Part shown: piece by piece, positions 9,060-17,195 of the stretch
How the letters are laid out: every line of letters begins with the position of its first letter
Position numbering within the stretch: position 1 is the first letter of the stretch
Assembly (NCBI RefSeq): GCF_009932335.1
Contig: NZ_BLJF01000001.1
Coordinates: 434,001-498,000, forward strand
DNA from: Pseudomonas asiatica
Lineage (GTDB): Bacteria > Pseudomonadota > Gammaproteobacteria > Pseudomonadales > Pseudomonadaceae
Direction of reading: 5' to 3'
Length of the DNA stretch: 64,000 bases
Notes under the pieces: model-generated
Told to the model about the DNA's origin: nothing
The model's database searches: none
Seen by the model: only the letters and a program-made list of their open reading frames with translations
Program-made: the position numbers and the translations under genes

Positions 9060-9869
9060 ATGAGCACAGAAGATCCACGCTTCGCCGGCGTTGCCCGGCT
9101 GTATGGCGACCAGGGGTTGCACCGTCTGGGCCAGGCCCATGTGGCCGTGGTCGGTATTGGCGGGGTAGGCTCGTGGGCGGCGGAAGCGCTGGCACGCAGT
9201 GGCGTGGGCGAGATCACCCTGTTCGACCTTGACGATGTGTGCGTCAGCAACACCAACCGCCAGGCCCATGCCTTGGAAGGGCAGGTGGGGCGGCCCAAGG
9301 TCGAGGTCATGGCCGAGCGCCTGCGGGCGATCAACCCGGGGTGTACGGTGCATGCTGTCGCTGACTTCGTCACCCGCGACACCATGGTCGAGTACATCAC
9401 CGAGAACCTCGACTGTGTGATCGACTGCATCGACAGCGTCATGGCCAAGGCGGCGCTGATTGCCTGGTGCCGGCGGCGCAAGATCGCCATCGTCACCACG
9501 GGGGGCGCCGGTGGGCAGATCGACCCGACACAGATCCAGATCGCCGACCTGAACAAGACCTTCAATGACCCGCTGGCCTCGCGGGTGCGTTCCACCCTGC
9601 GCCGCGACTACAACTTCTCGCGCAATGTCAGCCGCAACTATGGCGTGCCATGCGTGTTCTCCAGTGAACAGCTGCGCTACCCCAAGGGCGATGGCAGCGT
9701 TTGCCTGCAGAAAAGCTTCGTGGGCGAGGGCGTGCGGTTGGACTGCGCGGGTGGCTTTGGCGCGGTGATGATGGTGACCGCGACCTTTGGCATGGTGGCG
9801 GCGAGCAAGGCGGTGGAAAAACTGGTAGCGGGGGCGCGGCGGCCTTCGGAGCGGGTCAAGCCTGAATAG
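9060..9869 (+). CDS. tcdA: tRNA threonylcarbamoyladenosine dehydratase
   Basis: TcdA (CsdL) is an E1-like ATP-dependent enzyme that dehydrates t6A37 of tRNA to cyclic ct6A. The protein is 269 aa from ATG 9060, which has GGGG at 7 bases; the ATG at 9054 leaves only one base. The nucleotide loop GIGGVGS lies near residues 32-38, followed by DLDDVCVSNTNRQ (typical of ThiF/MoeB proteins), DCIDSV and the C-terminal SVCLQKSFVGEG. Length matches E. coli TcdA (268 aa). The sulfur-transfer genes csdE and csdA lie next to it on the other strand, as in many gammaproteobacteria. Confidence 0.94.
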   Translation: MSTEDPRFAGVARLYGDQGLHRLGQAHVAVVGIGGVGSWAAEALARSGVGEITLFDLDDVCVSNTNRQAHALEGQVGRPKVEVMAERLRAINPGCTVHAVADFVTRDTMVEYITENLDCVIDCIDSVMAKAALIAWCRRRKIAIVTTGGAGGQIDPTQIQIADLNKTFNDPLASRVRSTLRRDYNFSRNVSRNYGVPCVFSSEQLRYPKGDGSVCLQKSFVGEGVRLDCAGGFGAVMMVTATFGMVAASKAVEKLVAGARRPSERVKPE

Positions 9870-9879
9870 ACCGCGTGGG

Positions 9880-9969
9880 CTTCTTCGCGGGCTTGCCCGC
9901 TCCCACAGGTACTGCATCTCTCTCCAGAAAGGTGAAGGTCCTGTGGGAGCGGGCGAGCCCGCGAAGAGG
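9880..9969. repeat. REP pair (inverted)
   Basis: Arms CTTCGCGGGCTTGCCCGCTC and the inverted copy ending GCCCGCGAAGAGG, with about 25 bases between the two CCTGTGGGAG/CTCCCACAGG ends. It lies between the convergent tcdA and csdE genes. Confidence 0.9.
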
Positions 9970-9980
9970 TCAGCACCGAT

Positions 9981-10391
9981 TCAACGGTTGGACGCCAGCT
10001 CCGCCATCCGCTGCAACACCGCATGCAGCCCATTGCTGCGCGACGGCGAAAGCTGGCGCTCCAGGCCCAGCTGAGTGAACCACTCACGCAGATCGAGCCC
10101 GGCAAGTTCTTCACTGGCCAACCCCTGCACCCGCACCAGCAACAACGCCAGCAGCCCGCGCAACAGGCGTGCATCGCTGCTGGCCTTGAACCGCCACAAG
10201 CCCTCGACCTGCTCGGCCACCAGCCATACCAGGCTTTCGCAGCCATGCACCCGGTTGGCCTCAGTCTTTTCAGTGTCAGCCAGCGGTTCCAGCCGGTAGC
10301 CCCACTGCATCAGCAGCCGTGCACGCTGCTCCCAGCCCTTGCCCTGCTCGAAAGCTTCCAGCGCCTGGCGCGCCTGATCCGGCAGGGTCAT
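9981..10391 (-). CDS. csdE: Cysteine desulfuration protein, SufE/CsdE family
   Basis: A 136-aa sulfur acceptor that takes persulfide sulfur from its partner desulfurase. The conserved cysteine is C51 in RVHGCESLVW, at the same place as Cys51 of E. coli SufE. The fold pattern (N-terminal helices, WRFKASSDARLLRG, then LLRGLLALLL) is typical of the family. Its ATG overlaps the csdA stop by four bases (ATGA), so it is translationally coupled to csdA. I call it CsdE because its partner is a CsdA-type desulfurase and no suf operon genes are present; SufE is the older name for similar proteins in pseudomonads. Confidence 0.9.
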   Translation of the reverse strand: MTLPDQARQALEAFEQGKGWEQRARLLMQWGYRLEPLADTEKTEANRVHGCESLVWLVAEQVEGLWRFKASSDARLLRGLLALLLVRVQGLASEELAGLDLREWFTQLGLERQLSPSRSNGLHAVLQRMAELASNR

Positions 10392-11593
10392 CGCAACAGC
10401 TCCAGGCCTTGATCCAACGCCTCGAAGAAACGCTGCAAGTCATCGCTGTCGTTATACAGCCCCAATGACACGCGGATCGCGCCCTCCAGGCCCAGGCCCT
10501 GCAGCAGCGGCATGGCACAGTGGTGCCCGGCACGCACGGCAATGCCTTGCTCGGTCAGCAGGTGGGCGATGTCGGCGTTGTGCACGCCTTCGATGACGAA
10601 ACTGGCAAGGGCCGCCTGTGGCGTGCCCAGGATGCGCACACCATCGCGGTCTGCCAGGCCGCGCAGCAGGTGCTGGTGCAGGCTGGTTTCATGGGCTTCG
10701 AGTGCCTGGGCATCGAAGCTGGCCAGGTAGTCCAGGGTCGCACCCAGGCCGATCACCCCGGCGATCGGTGGCGTGCCAGCCTCGAACCCCAGCGGCGCCG
10801 GGCGGAAGCTGGCGTTGTGGTACTCGGCCAGTTGCACCATCTCGCCGCCGAACTGCCAATGGTGCAGCAGCTCCAGCGCCTGGCTGCGGCCGTACAGCAC
10901 GCCCACGCCTTCCGGGCCGTACAGCTTGTGACTGGAGAACACATAGAAGTCGCAGCCAAGCTGCTGCACATCATGGCGGCCATGCACCACGCCCTGGGCA
11001 CCGTCGACCACGGTCAGCGCGCCTTGGGAGCGGGCATGGGCCAGCAGCGCCGGCAGCGGCTGCCAGGTACCCAGCACGTTGGACAGCTGGCTCACCGCCA
11101 GCACCCGGGTGCGCGGGCCGATCAGTTGCAGCGCTTGGTCCAGGTCGATGCGGCCATGGGCATCCAGCGGCAGCACCACCAGGCGCAGGTTGCGTCGACG
11201 CGCCAGCTGTTGCCAGGGCAGCAGGTTGGCATGGTGCTCCAGGGCGCTGACGGCAATTTCGTCACCGGCCTCGAAGCGGTGTTCCAGGCCATAGGCCAGC
11301 AGGTTCAGTGCCGAAGTGGCACCGTGGGTGAAGATGATCTGCCGCGAGTCTGGCGCATTGAGCCAGGCGGCAACCTTGTCGCGGCTGGTTTCGAAGGCCT
11401 GTGTGGCCAGTGCGCCGGGCAGGTGCTGGGCACGGTGCACGTTGGCCGCGCCATGGCCGTAGTAATGGCTCAGGGCATCGAGCAGGGCTTTCGGCTTCTG
11501 GGTGGTGGCGGCGCTGTCCAGGTAGGTCTGGTGCTGCCGTTGCAGGGCGGCGATGGCGGGAAAATCGGCACGCCAGGGGGAGGGCTGGAACAT
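10388..11593 (-). CDS. csdA: Cysteine desulfurase, class II (CsdA)
   Basis: A PLP enzyme that converts L-cysteine to alanine and passes sulfur to CsdE. The 401-aa protein begins with the class II pattern YLDSAATTQKP. The PLP-binding lysine is K223 in FSSHKLYGPEG, the ring-stacking histidine lies in SALEHHANLLPW (120-121), D197 is in VVDGAQ, and the catalytic cysteine is C359 in RAGHHCAMPL. The RAGHHC context marks the SufS/CsdA branch rather than IscS. The ribosome binding site is weak. A minus-strand terminator separates it from dapD upstream, so csdA-csdE is its own unit. SufS is the main alternative name. Confidence 0.93.
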   Translation of the reverse strand: MFQPSPWRADFPAIAALQRQHQTYLDSAATTQKPKALLDALSHYYGHGAANVHRAQHLPGALATQAFETSRDKVAAWLNAPDSRQIIFTHGATSALNLLAYGLEHRFEAGDEIAVSALEHHANLLPWQQLARRRNLRLVVLPLDAHGRIDLDQALQLIGPRTRVLAVSQLSNVLGTWQPLPALLAHARSQGALTVVDGAQGVVHGRHDVQQLGCDFYVFSSHKLYGPEGVGVLYGRSQALELLHHWQFGGEMVQLAEYHNASFRPAPLGFEAGTPPIAGVIGLGATLDYLASFDAQALEAHETSLHQHLLRGLADRDGVRILGTPQAALASFVIEGVHNADIAHLLTEQGIAVRAGHHCAMPLLQGLGLEGAIRVSLGLYNDSDDLQRFFEALDQGLELLR

Positions 11594-11612
11594 GGTCGCG
11601 GGGCCTGGAATG

Positions 11613-11644
11613 AAAATCGGGTCTGGCGTGGTGCCAGACCCGAT
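11613..11644 (-). terminator. Rho-independent terminator after dapD
   Basis: A perfect 12-bp stem (ATCGGGTCTGGC with its complement) around a 5-base loop. Read on the minus strand it is followed by TTTT. It lies about 70 bases beyond the dapD stop and just before csdA. Confidence 0.8.
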
Positions 11645-11673
11645 CTTAACATTTCAAACGCTGAGAATCCGCT

Positions 11674-11695
11674 GTTCGCGAGCAAGCTCGCTCCG
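11674..11695. repeat. Single short REP-like element
   Basis: TTCGCGAGCAAGCTCGCTCC is a lone, shortened REP-like palindrome between the dapD stop and its terminator. It has no inverted partner nearby. Confidence 0.5.
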
Positions 11696-11713
11696 GCAGC
11701 GGTTGAAAGGTTC

Positions 11714-12748
11714 TCAGTTGTGCGCGTGCAGCGCCTCGTTCAGCTCGATGGCCGACTTGTGGGTCTTGCACTCCACCGCGCCGTTCAGCGAGTTGCGGCG
11801 GAACAGCAGGTCGGTCTGGCCGGCCAGGTCGCGGGCCTTGACCACTTTGACCAGCTGGTTGTTCTCGTCCAGCAGGTTCACCTTGGTACCGGCGGTGATG
11901 TACAGGCCGGCTTCGACGGTGTTGCGGTCGCCCAGCGGAATGCCGATACCGGCGTTGGCGCCGATCAGGCAGCCTTCGCCAACCTTGATGACGATGTTGC
12001 CGCCACCGGACAGGGTGCCCATGGTCGAGCAGCCGCCGCCCAGGTCCGAGCCCTTGCCGACGAATACGCCAGCGGAAACGCGGCCCTCGATCATGCCCGG
12101 GCCTTCGGTGCCAGCGTTAAAGTTGACGAAGCCTTCGTGCATGATGGTGGTGCCTTCGCCGATGTAGGCGCCCAGGCGCACTCGGGCAGTGTCGGCGATA
12201 CGCACGCCTGCCGGGACCACGTAGTCGGTCATTTTCGGGAACTTGTCCACCGAGAACACTTCCAGCAGCTCGCCCTTCAGGCGCGCTTCCAGTTGCAGTT
12301 CGGCGAGTTCGGCCAGGTCGACCGCGCCCTGGTTGGTCCAGGCCACGTTCGGCAGCAGCGGGAAGATGCCAGCCAGGCTCACGCCGTGCGGCTTGACCAG
12401 GCGGTGCGACAGCAGGTGCAGCTTGAGGTAGGCCTCTGGCGTCGAGGTCAGCGCGGCGTCTTCGGCCAGCAGGGTGGCGACCAGCGGCTTGTGGCTTTCG
12501 GCCAGGCGGGTCAGCAGGGCGGCTTGGGTGGCATCCACACCTTTCACGGCTTCGGCCAGTTGCGCGGCCTGGGCGTTGCTGAAGGCGATGGCCTGGTTGC
12601 CACCTTGGTAACCGAGAACAGGGGCTACTGCAGCGACCAGTTCGGCGCTCGGGTTGAGCAGTGGTTGTGCGTAGAACACTTCCAGCCAGGCGCCCTGGCG
12701 GTTCTGGGAGCCGACACCGAAGGCCAGGCTGAACAGGGTATTGGACAT
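11714..12748 (-). CDS. dapD: 2,3,4,5-tetrahydropyridine-2,6-dicarboxylate N-succinyltransferase
   Basis: DapD succinylates tetrahydrodipicolinate with succinyl-CoA in DAP/lysine synthesis. The protein is 344 aa from ATG 12748, which has GAGGTAA 5 bases upstream; a longer in-frame extension has no such site. Like other long-form DapD proteins of pseudomonads it has an N-terminal domain of about 170 residues before the left-handed beta-helix (VRLGAYIGEGTTIMHEGFVN, GVFVGKGSDLGGG, GEGCLIGANAGIGIPLGD). It lies 31 bases after the yffB-like gene and ends at the terminator near 11.6 kb. DapE and DapC of the same pathway are within 6 kb. Confidence 0.96.
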   Translation of the reverse strand: MSNTLFSLAFGVGSQNRQGAWLEVFYAQPLLNPSAELVAAVAPVLGYQGGNQAIAFSNAQAAQLAEAVKGVDATQAALLTRLAESHKPLVATLLAEDAALTSTPEAYLKLHLLSHRLVKPHGVSLAGIFPLLPNVAWTNQGAVDLAELAELQLEARLKGELLEVFSVDKFPKMTDYVVPAGVRIADTARVRLGAYIGEGTTIMHEGFVNFNAGTEGPGMIEGRVSAGVFVGKGSDLGGGCSTMGTLSGGGNIVIKVGEGCLIGANAGIGIPLGDRNTVEAGLYITAGTKVNLLDENNQLVKVVKARDLAGQTDLLFRRNSLNGAVECKTHKSAIELNEALHAHN

Positions 12749-12779
12749 GTGATTACCTCGTGCGAAATAGGGTAGGGGC

Positions 12780-13127
12780 TCAGGCCAGGGCAGCGGCGTA
12801 CAGGTCGGGCTTGAAGCCGACCAGGGTACGCGCGCCAAGGTCGAGCACCGGGCGCTTGATCATCGACGGCTGGGCCAGCATCAGCTCGACGGCCTTGGCC
12901 TGGTCGAGGTCGGCCTTGCTGGCGTCGTCCAGCTTGCGGAAGGTGGTGCCGGCACGGTTGAGGATGACTTCCCAGCCGTGTTCCTCGCACCAGCGGTTCA
13001 GGCTGTCACGGTCGATGCCTTGGGCCTTGTAGTCGTGGAATTCGTAGGCGATGGCCTGGTCTTCGAGCCAGGTACGTGCCTTTTTCATGGTGTCACAGGC
13101 TTTGATGCCGTAGAGCGTGTAGGTCAT
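12780..13127 (-). CDS. yffB: ArsC/Spx-family reductase-like protein (YffB type)
   Basis: A 115-aa thioredoxin-fold protein of the ArsC/Spx superfamily. The N-terminus, YGIKACDTMKKARTWLE, is the YffB signature; its cysteine sits where ArsC has its active-site cysteine. The C-terminal RPVLDLGARTLVGF is also typical. YffB may act as a glutathione-dependent thiol reductase; its substrate is not established and arsenate reductase activity is doubtful. The start at 13127 fits homologues, but there is no clear ribosome binding site; ATG 13136 is an alternative. Longer in-frame starts run into the inverted repeat upstream and are rejected. In E. coli yffB also sits beside a dap gene (dapE). Confidence 0.85.
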   Translation of the reverse strand: MTYTLYGIKACDTMKKARTWLEDQAIAYEFHDYKAQGIDRDSLNRWCEEHGWEVILNRAGTTFRKLDDASKADLDQAKAVELMLAQPSMIKRPVLDLGARTLVGFKPDLYAAALA

Positions 13128-13255
13128 TGTGTGCATTGGGGATAACAGGCTGCCCCAATCTCTCCGTTTTCCGATTTCAGTCGCGGGATTATGCGGGAAC
13201 GATCCTGTGAGCGCCACGGGTGTGCATGTCTTGGGTCTTGCAGTGTGTCGGAGAC

Positions 13256-13499
13256 CGAGCGCCGCCCGCGCGGCGCATCGCCGGCAAGCCAGCTCCCACA
13301 TCTGTTTCGGGCCAGTTATTCCTGCACCTCAGCCGCGCGAACCCTTAGTGCATGACTGAATTTTGGTGAGAAGCAGAAGCGATACCTTCAATATCGAAGG
13401 GAACAAACAGGGCGGGCAGCGGTAATTTCACAGAAGAGACTGGCCCGAAACAGATGTGGGAGCTGGCTTGCCGGCGATGCGCCGCGCGGGCGGCGCTCG
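13256..13499. repeat. Perfect 61-bp inverted repeat with 122-bp spacer (REP-type arms)
   Basis: Arms 13256-13316 and 13439-13499 are exact reverse complements over 61 bases. Each combines a GC-rich palindromic core (GCGCCGCCCGCGCGGCGC), a REP-like segment (ATCGCCGGCAAGCCAGCTCC) and CACATCTGTTTCGGGCCAGT. The 122-base spacer (13317-13438) encodes nothing I can support. The rest of the gap 13128-13665, between the yffB-like gene and the antitoxin, holds only the possible toxin remnant. It could be a non-autonomous mobile cassette or an enlarged REP doublet. Confidence 0.9.
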
Positions 13500-13665
13500 A
13501 TCTCAGCATCACCTCAACTTCAAGGCATACAGTTCCAAGGCAACACCCGGTCAAGCCTGCACCATTGTTAAGTATGTGCAACTTGCGTACGTTTTCTCTA
13601 TGGCCATCACTGTGGAAGTCGAGGCGCGAAAAACGAAGCGATCGGTCAAGCAGAGGAGCAAATGA
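13500..13665 (+). pseudogene. Possible remnant of a HigB/RelE-type toxin gene (C-terminal end)
   Basis: Before the antitoxin, a plus-strand frame ends with VEVEARKTKRSVKQRSK and a stop at 13663-13665, directly before the antitoxin ATG. A basic C-terminal helix of this kind, ending at the antitoxin start, is what is expected of a HigB-type toxin in a toxin-first operon. Only about 20 codons look coding, and the frame upstream runs into the right arm of the inverted repeat. I infer that the toxin was deleted when the repeat arrived. The match is short and could be chance. Confidence 0.25.
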
Positions 13666-13980
13666 ATGAAAAAGCGTGATTTGTTTGCCGAAATGATGAG
13701 CGGCATCGACGAGATGAAAGCGCAGCGCGAGGGGAAGATCACCCTGCGCCAGCATCATGTAAAGGCATTGGATGCACCCAAGGTTACTCCGCAGGAGATT
13801 GTCGCCATACGTGAGGGGCTGCGTATGTCGCAGGAGGTATTTGCCAGGTGCATCAGGACGAAGGCAGCAACGCTCCGGAACTGGGAGCAGGATAAAGCCA
13901 GCCCGAACCCTCAGGCGGCAATGTTGCTCAAGTTGGTTGAAAAATACCCGGATATGCTGGAGCGGCTTGAAGCGGTGTAA
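13666..13980 (+). CDS. HigA/NadS-type antitoxin, XRE-family helix-turn-helix (apparently orphan)
   Basis: A 104-aa DNA-binding protein. ATG 13666 has GAGGAG 8 bases upstream. The N-terminal part (MKKRDLFAEMMSGIDEMKAQ, then GKITLRQHHV) and the C-terminal helix-turn-helix (IREGLRMSQEVFARCIRTK, then TLRNWEQDKASPNPQAAML) are those of antitoxins that follow HigB-type toxins and repress their own operon. No complete toxin gene lies on either side: upstream is a short remnant and an inverted repeat, downstream a terminator and an antiporter gene. It may survive as a free regulator or protect against a related toxin elsewhere. Confidence 0.85.
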   Translation: MKKRDLFAEMMSGIDEMKAQREGKITLRQHHVKALDAPKVTPQEIVAIREGLRMSQEVFARCIRTKAATLRNWEQDKASPNPQAAMLLKLVEKYPDMLERLEAV

Positions 13981-13996
13981 ACATTTGGAATTACCC

Positions 13997-14023
13997 AGAC
14001 CCGCTTCGGCGGGTCTATTTTTT
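13997..14023 (+). terminator. Rho-independent terminator after the antitoxin gene
   Basis: Perfect 8-bp stem AGACCCGC/GCGGGTCT with a TTCG tetraloop, followed by ATTTTTT. It begins 17 bases after the antitoxin stop. Confidence 0.92.
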
Positions 14024-14170
14024 CGCTTGAGACGCATCGTGTTACATATTCGTGGTTCCCTTGCGACTATTGTGCAGCGGCCCCGAATCGCCCACCGCCG
14101 CTAACATATTGTTTCAATGGCGATGTTTCGCCCTGTTGTCGTTTCTGGTTCACAAAGGAAGCTTTCCCGG

Positions 14171-15817
14171 ATGCAGTCCGCCTACACCGTCCTCATCCTG
14201 CTGACGCTGGTCAGCGTGTCGAAGCTGGTCGGCCGCATGATTCCGCTGCCCTTGCCGCTGGTACAGATCGCCGCTGGTGCCTTGCTCGCTTGGCCGACAC
14301 TGGGCCTGCATGTGGCACTGGACCCCGAGCTGTTCCTGTTCCTGTTCCTGCCACCGTTGCTGTTCGCCGACGGCTGGCGCATTCCCAAGCGTGAGTTGTG
14401 GCGCATTCGTGGGCCGGTGGTGGCGCTGGCCGTGGGCCTGGTGCTGTTTACCGTGGTTGGGGCCGGTTACTTCATTCACTGGCTGCTGCCGAGCATCCCG
14501 CTGCCCGTGGCCTTCGCCCTGGCCGCAGTGTTGTCGCCAACCGACGCCGTGGCGGTTTCGGCCATTACCCAGGACCGCCTGCCCACCCCGCTGATGCACA
14601 TGCTCCAGGGCGAGGCCCTGATGAACGATGCCTCGGGCCTGGTGACCTTCAAGTTCGCCCTGGCGGCGGCGATCACCGGGGTGTTCTCGCTGACCGATGC
14701 AAGCTTCAGCTTTGTGCTGGTCGCCTTGGGCGGCCTGGCGGTGGGCGTGGGCCTGAGCTGGCTGATCGGCCGCCTGCGTGCCTGGATGATCGCTCGCGGC
14801 TGGGATGACCCGGCCACCCACGTGGTGTTCATGTTGCTGCTGCCCTTCGCTGCCTACGTGCTGGCCGAGCGCCTGGGCGTATCGGGCATCCTTTCGGCGG
14901 TGGCCGCCGGCATGATGCAGAGCTGGCTGGACCTGCTGCCACGGCAGACCAGCACGCGCCTGCTCAACCGCAGCGTATGGTCGCTGCTGGAGTTCGCTTT
15001 CAACGGCCTGATCTTCCTGCTGCTGGGCCTGCAGTTGCCGGACATCATCAAGGCCGTGGTCAGCCATGAGCCCACCGTCTGGCCGACCCTGGCCTGGCGC
15101 TGCCTGGACGTGGTGGCGATCTTTGTGGCGCTGATCTTGCTGCGGTTCATCTGGGTCCAGAGCATCTGGCGCTTGATCGATGTGGTACGCCGCTGGCGCG
15201 GCAAGCCGGCGCTGGTGCTGGTGCCCACGGCGCGCTCGTGCTGGCTGCTGACCCTGGGCGGTGTGCGCGGAGCGGTCACCCTGGCCGGCGTGATGTCGAT
15301 CCCGTTGCTGATGGGAGCAGGCAAGGCCTTCCCGGAGCGTGACCTGCTGATCTTCATTGCGGCCGGTGTGATCCTGTTGTCATTGATCAGCGCCTGTATC
15401 GCGCTGCCGCTGTTGCTGCGCGGGGTGACCAAGAGCCCGGACGAGCGCTTGCACCAGGAAGTGCAGGAGGCCTGGCGACGCACGGCCGAGGCGGCGATCC
15501 ATGCGCTGGAGGCAGAGGAAGTGATCGACAGCAATGCGCCGCAGGATGCCGCGCAGGCGACCCTGGCGACCGAGTTGAAGGCGCGCTTGATGGCGGAATA
15601 CCGCGATGAGCTGGACAGCTACAACAACAGCGCCGAGGCCAAGGCCCTGGCCGAGCAGATGGACCTGCTGGAGCGGCGTTTGCGCCTGCGGGCGCTGCGG
15701 GCCCAGCGGCTGGAGCTGTATGAACTGCATCGCCAGCATCTGGTGGGGGATGAAGTGGTGCGGCAGGTGCTGGGTGAGCTGGATATGAGTGAAGCGAACC
15801 TGGGGTCAGTCAGGTAG
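14171..15817 (+). CDS. Na+/H+ antiporter, CPA1 family
   Basis: A 548-aa inner-membrane cation/proton exchanger. ATG 14171 has AAAGGAAG at 9 bases; an upstream in-frame start at 14117 lacks a site. About 12 hydrophobic segments fill residues 1-410. CPA1 signatures are present: FLPPLLFADGW, SPTDAVAVSAI, GEALMNDASGLV (with the ND pair of the ion site) and GGVRGAVTLAGV. The hydrophilic C-terminal tail of about 130 residues (PDERLHQEVQEAWRR onward) is helical and highly charged, a likely cytoplasmic regulatory domain. Sodium or potassium preference cannot be told from sequence. It is transcribed alone, between the antitoxin terminator and a REP pair. Confidence 0.9.
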   Translation: MQSAYTVLILLTLVSVSKLVGRMIPLPLPLVQIAAGALLAWPTLGLHVALDPELFLFLFLPPLLFADGWRIPKRELWRIRGPVVALAVGLVLFTVVGAGYFIHWLLPSIPLPVAFALAAVLSPTDAVAVSAITQDRLPTPLMHMLQGEALMNDASGLVTFKFALAAAITGVFSLTDASFSFVLVALGGLAVGVGLSWLIGRLRAWMIARGWDDPATHVVFMLLLPFAAYVLAERLGVSGILSAVAAGMMQSWLDLLPRQTSTRLLNRSVWSLLEFAFNGLIFLLLGLQLPDIIKAVVSHEPTVWPTLAWRCLDVVAIFVALILLRFIWVQSIWRLIDVVRRWRGKPALVLVPTARSCWLLTLGGVRGAVTLAGVMSIPLLMGAGKAFPERDLLIFIAAGVILLSLISACIALPLLLRGVTKSPDERLHQEVQEAWRRTAEAAIHALEAEEVIDSNAPQDAAQATLATELKARLMAEYRDELDSYNNSAEAKALAEQMDLLERRLRLRALRAQRLELYELHRQHLVGDEVVRQVLGELDMSEANLGSVR

Positions 15818-15823
15818 ACCCCA

Positions 15824-15930
15824 AGGGGCCGCTTTGCGGCCCTGTGGGAGCGGGTTTACCCGCGAATCAGGCGACGCGGTGCATGGCACCGGCTGTGCCG
15901 GTGTTCGCGGGTAAAACCGCTCCTACAGGT
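15824..15930. repeat. REP pair (inverted, imperfect)
   Basis: Left arm CCTGTGGGAGCGGGTTTACC and right arm GGTAAAACCGCTCCTACAGG, flanked at the left by the stem GGGGCCGCTTTGCGGCCC. It separates the convergent antiporter and dapC genes. Confidence 0.88.
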
Positions 15931-15968
15931 ACTGCACAACACTCGAGAGTTGTACGGCCCCTGTCGAA

Positions 15969-17165
15969 TCAGCGGTTCTGCAGGAATTCGCGAATCCGCT
16001 CCGCCGCCTCGATGCACTCGGCCAGCGGTGCAACCAGTGCCATGCGCACACGCCCGGCGCCCGGGTTCACGCCATCCACTTCACGCGACAGGTACGACCC
16101 CGGTACCACCGTCACATGCTGAGCCTCGAACAGGTCGCGGGTGAACTCGGCATCGCTGCCGGGCACCTTGGCCCACAGGTAGAAGCTGCCATCCGGGCGC
16201 TGCACATCCAGCACCGGCTGCAGGATATCCAGCACGGCGTCGTACTTGGCGCGGTACTGGTCGCGGTTTTCACGCACATGCGCCTCGTCCTGCCAGGCAG
16301 CGATACTGGCCAGCTGGGTTTGTACCGGCATGGCGCAGCCGTGGTAGGTACGGTACAGCAGGAACGGCTTGATGATCTCGGCGTCACCGGCGACGAAGCC
16401 CGAGCGCAGGCCCGGCAGGTTGGAGCGCTTGGACAGGCTGTGGAATACCACGCAGCGCTTGAAGTCGCTGCGGCCCAGTTCCGCACAGGCGGTCAGCAGG
16501 CCTGGTGGCGGGGCATCCTCGTCGAAGTACAACTCGCTGTAGCACTCGTCGGCGGCAATCACGAAGTCGTGCTCGTCGGCCAGGGCAATCAGCTTCTTCA
16601 GGGTGTCCATCGGCACCAGTGCGCCGGTGGGGTTGCCCGGCGAGCACAGGAACAGGATCTGGCAACGCTTCCACACTTCAGCCGGCACGGCGTCGAAGTC
16701 GGGGTTGAAACCGTTGCTTTCCAGGCACGGCAGGTAGTGCGGGGTGGCACCGGCCAGCAGCGCTGCGCCTTCGTAGATCTGGTAGAACGGGTTGGGGCTG
16801 ACCACCAGGCCGTCATCGGCGCGGTTGACCACGGCCTGGGTGAAGGCGAACAGCGCTTCACGGGTGCCGTTGACCGGCAGGATGTGGTGGTCGGCATCCA
16901 GCCAGCCGGCCGGTACGCCGAAGCGCCGCTCGCACCACTGGCCAATGGCCTGGCGCAGGGCGGGCAGGCCGATGGTGCTTGGGTACACTGCCAGCTTGTC
17001 GAGGTTGTCGGCCATGGCCTGGGCGACGAACACCGGCGATTCGTGCTTCGGCTCACCGATCGACAGCGCGATGGCGCGCTTGTCCGCCGCAGGCTTCACG
17101 CTGCCCAGCAGGGCGCGGAGTTTCTCGAACGGGTAGGGCTGAAGCTGGGTCAAGGCATGGTTCAT
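15969..17165 (-). CDS. dapC: Succinyldiaminopimelate transaminase
   Basis: DapC makes N-succinyl-LL-DAP from succinyl-amino-ketopimelate and glutamate, between the DapD and DapE steps. The 398-aa fold type I aminotransferase carries N178 in SPGNPTG, D206 in AADECY and the PLP lysine K246 in HSLSKRSNLPG. R254 follows in GLRSGF. The start MNHALTQLQPYPFEKLRALL is typical of pseudomonad DapC. It lies 30 bases after glnD on the same strand. Related aminotransferases such as ArgD can perform this step, but the sequence belongs to the class I DapC type. Confidence 0.92.
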   Translation of the reverse strand: MNHALTQLQPYPFEKLRALLGSVKPAADKRAIALSIGEPKHESPVFVAQAMADNLDKLAVYPSTIGLPALRQAIGQWCERRFGVPAGWLDADHHILPVNGTREALFAFTQAVVNRADDGLVVSPNPFYQIYEGAALLAGATPHYLPCLESNGFNPDFDAVPAEVWKRCQILFLCSPGNPTGALVPMDTLKKLIALADEHDFVIAADECYSELYFDEDAPPPGLLTACAELGRSDFKRCVVFHSLSKRSNLPGLRSGFVAGDAEIIKPFLLYRTYHGCAMPVQTQLASIAAWQDEAHVRENRDQYRAKYDAVLDILQPVLDVQRPDGSFYLWAKVPGSDAEFTRDLFEAQHVTVVPGSYLSREVDGVNPGAGRVRMALVAPLAECIEAAERIREFLQNR

Positions 17166-17195
17166 CGGCGCAAGGTCTCGTCAATCGTCTAGTCG

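Noticed and set aside
13345-14037. Minus-strand open frame of 230 codons across the antitoxin and the inverted repeat
   Set aside because: It is antisense to a clear antitoxin gene and crosses its terminator and the right repeat arm; no domain recognised.
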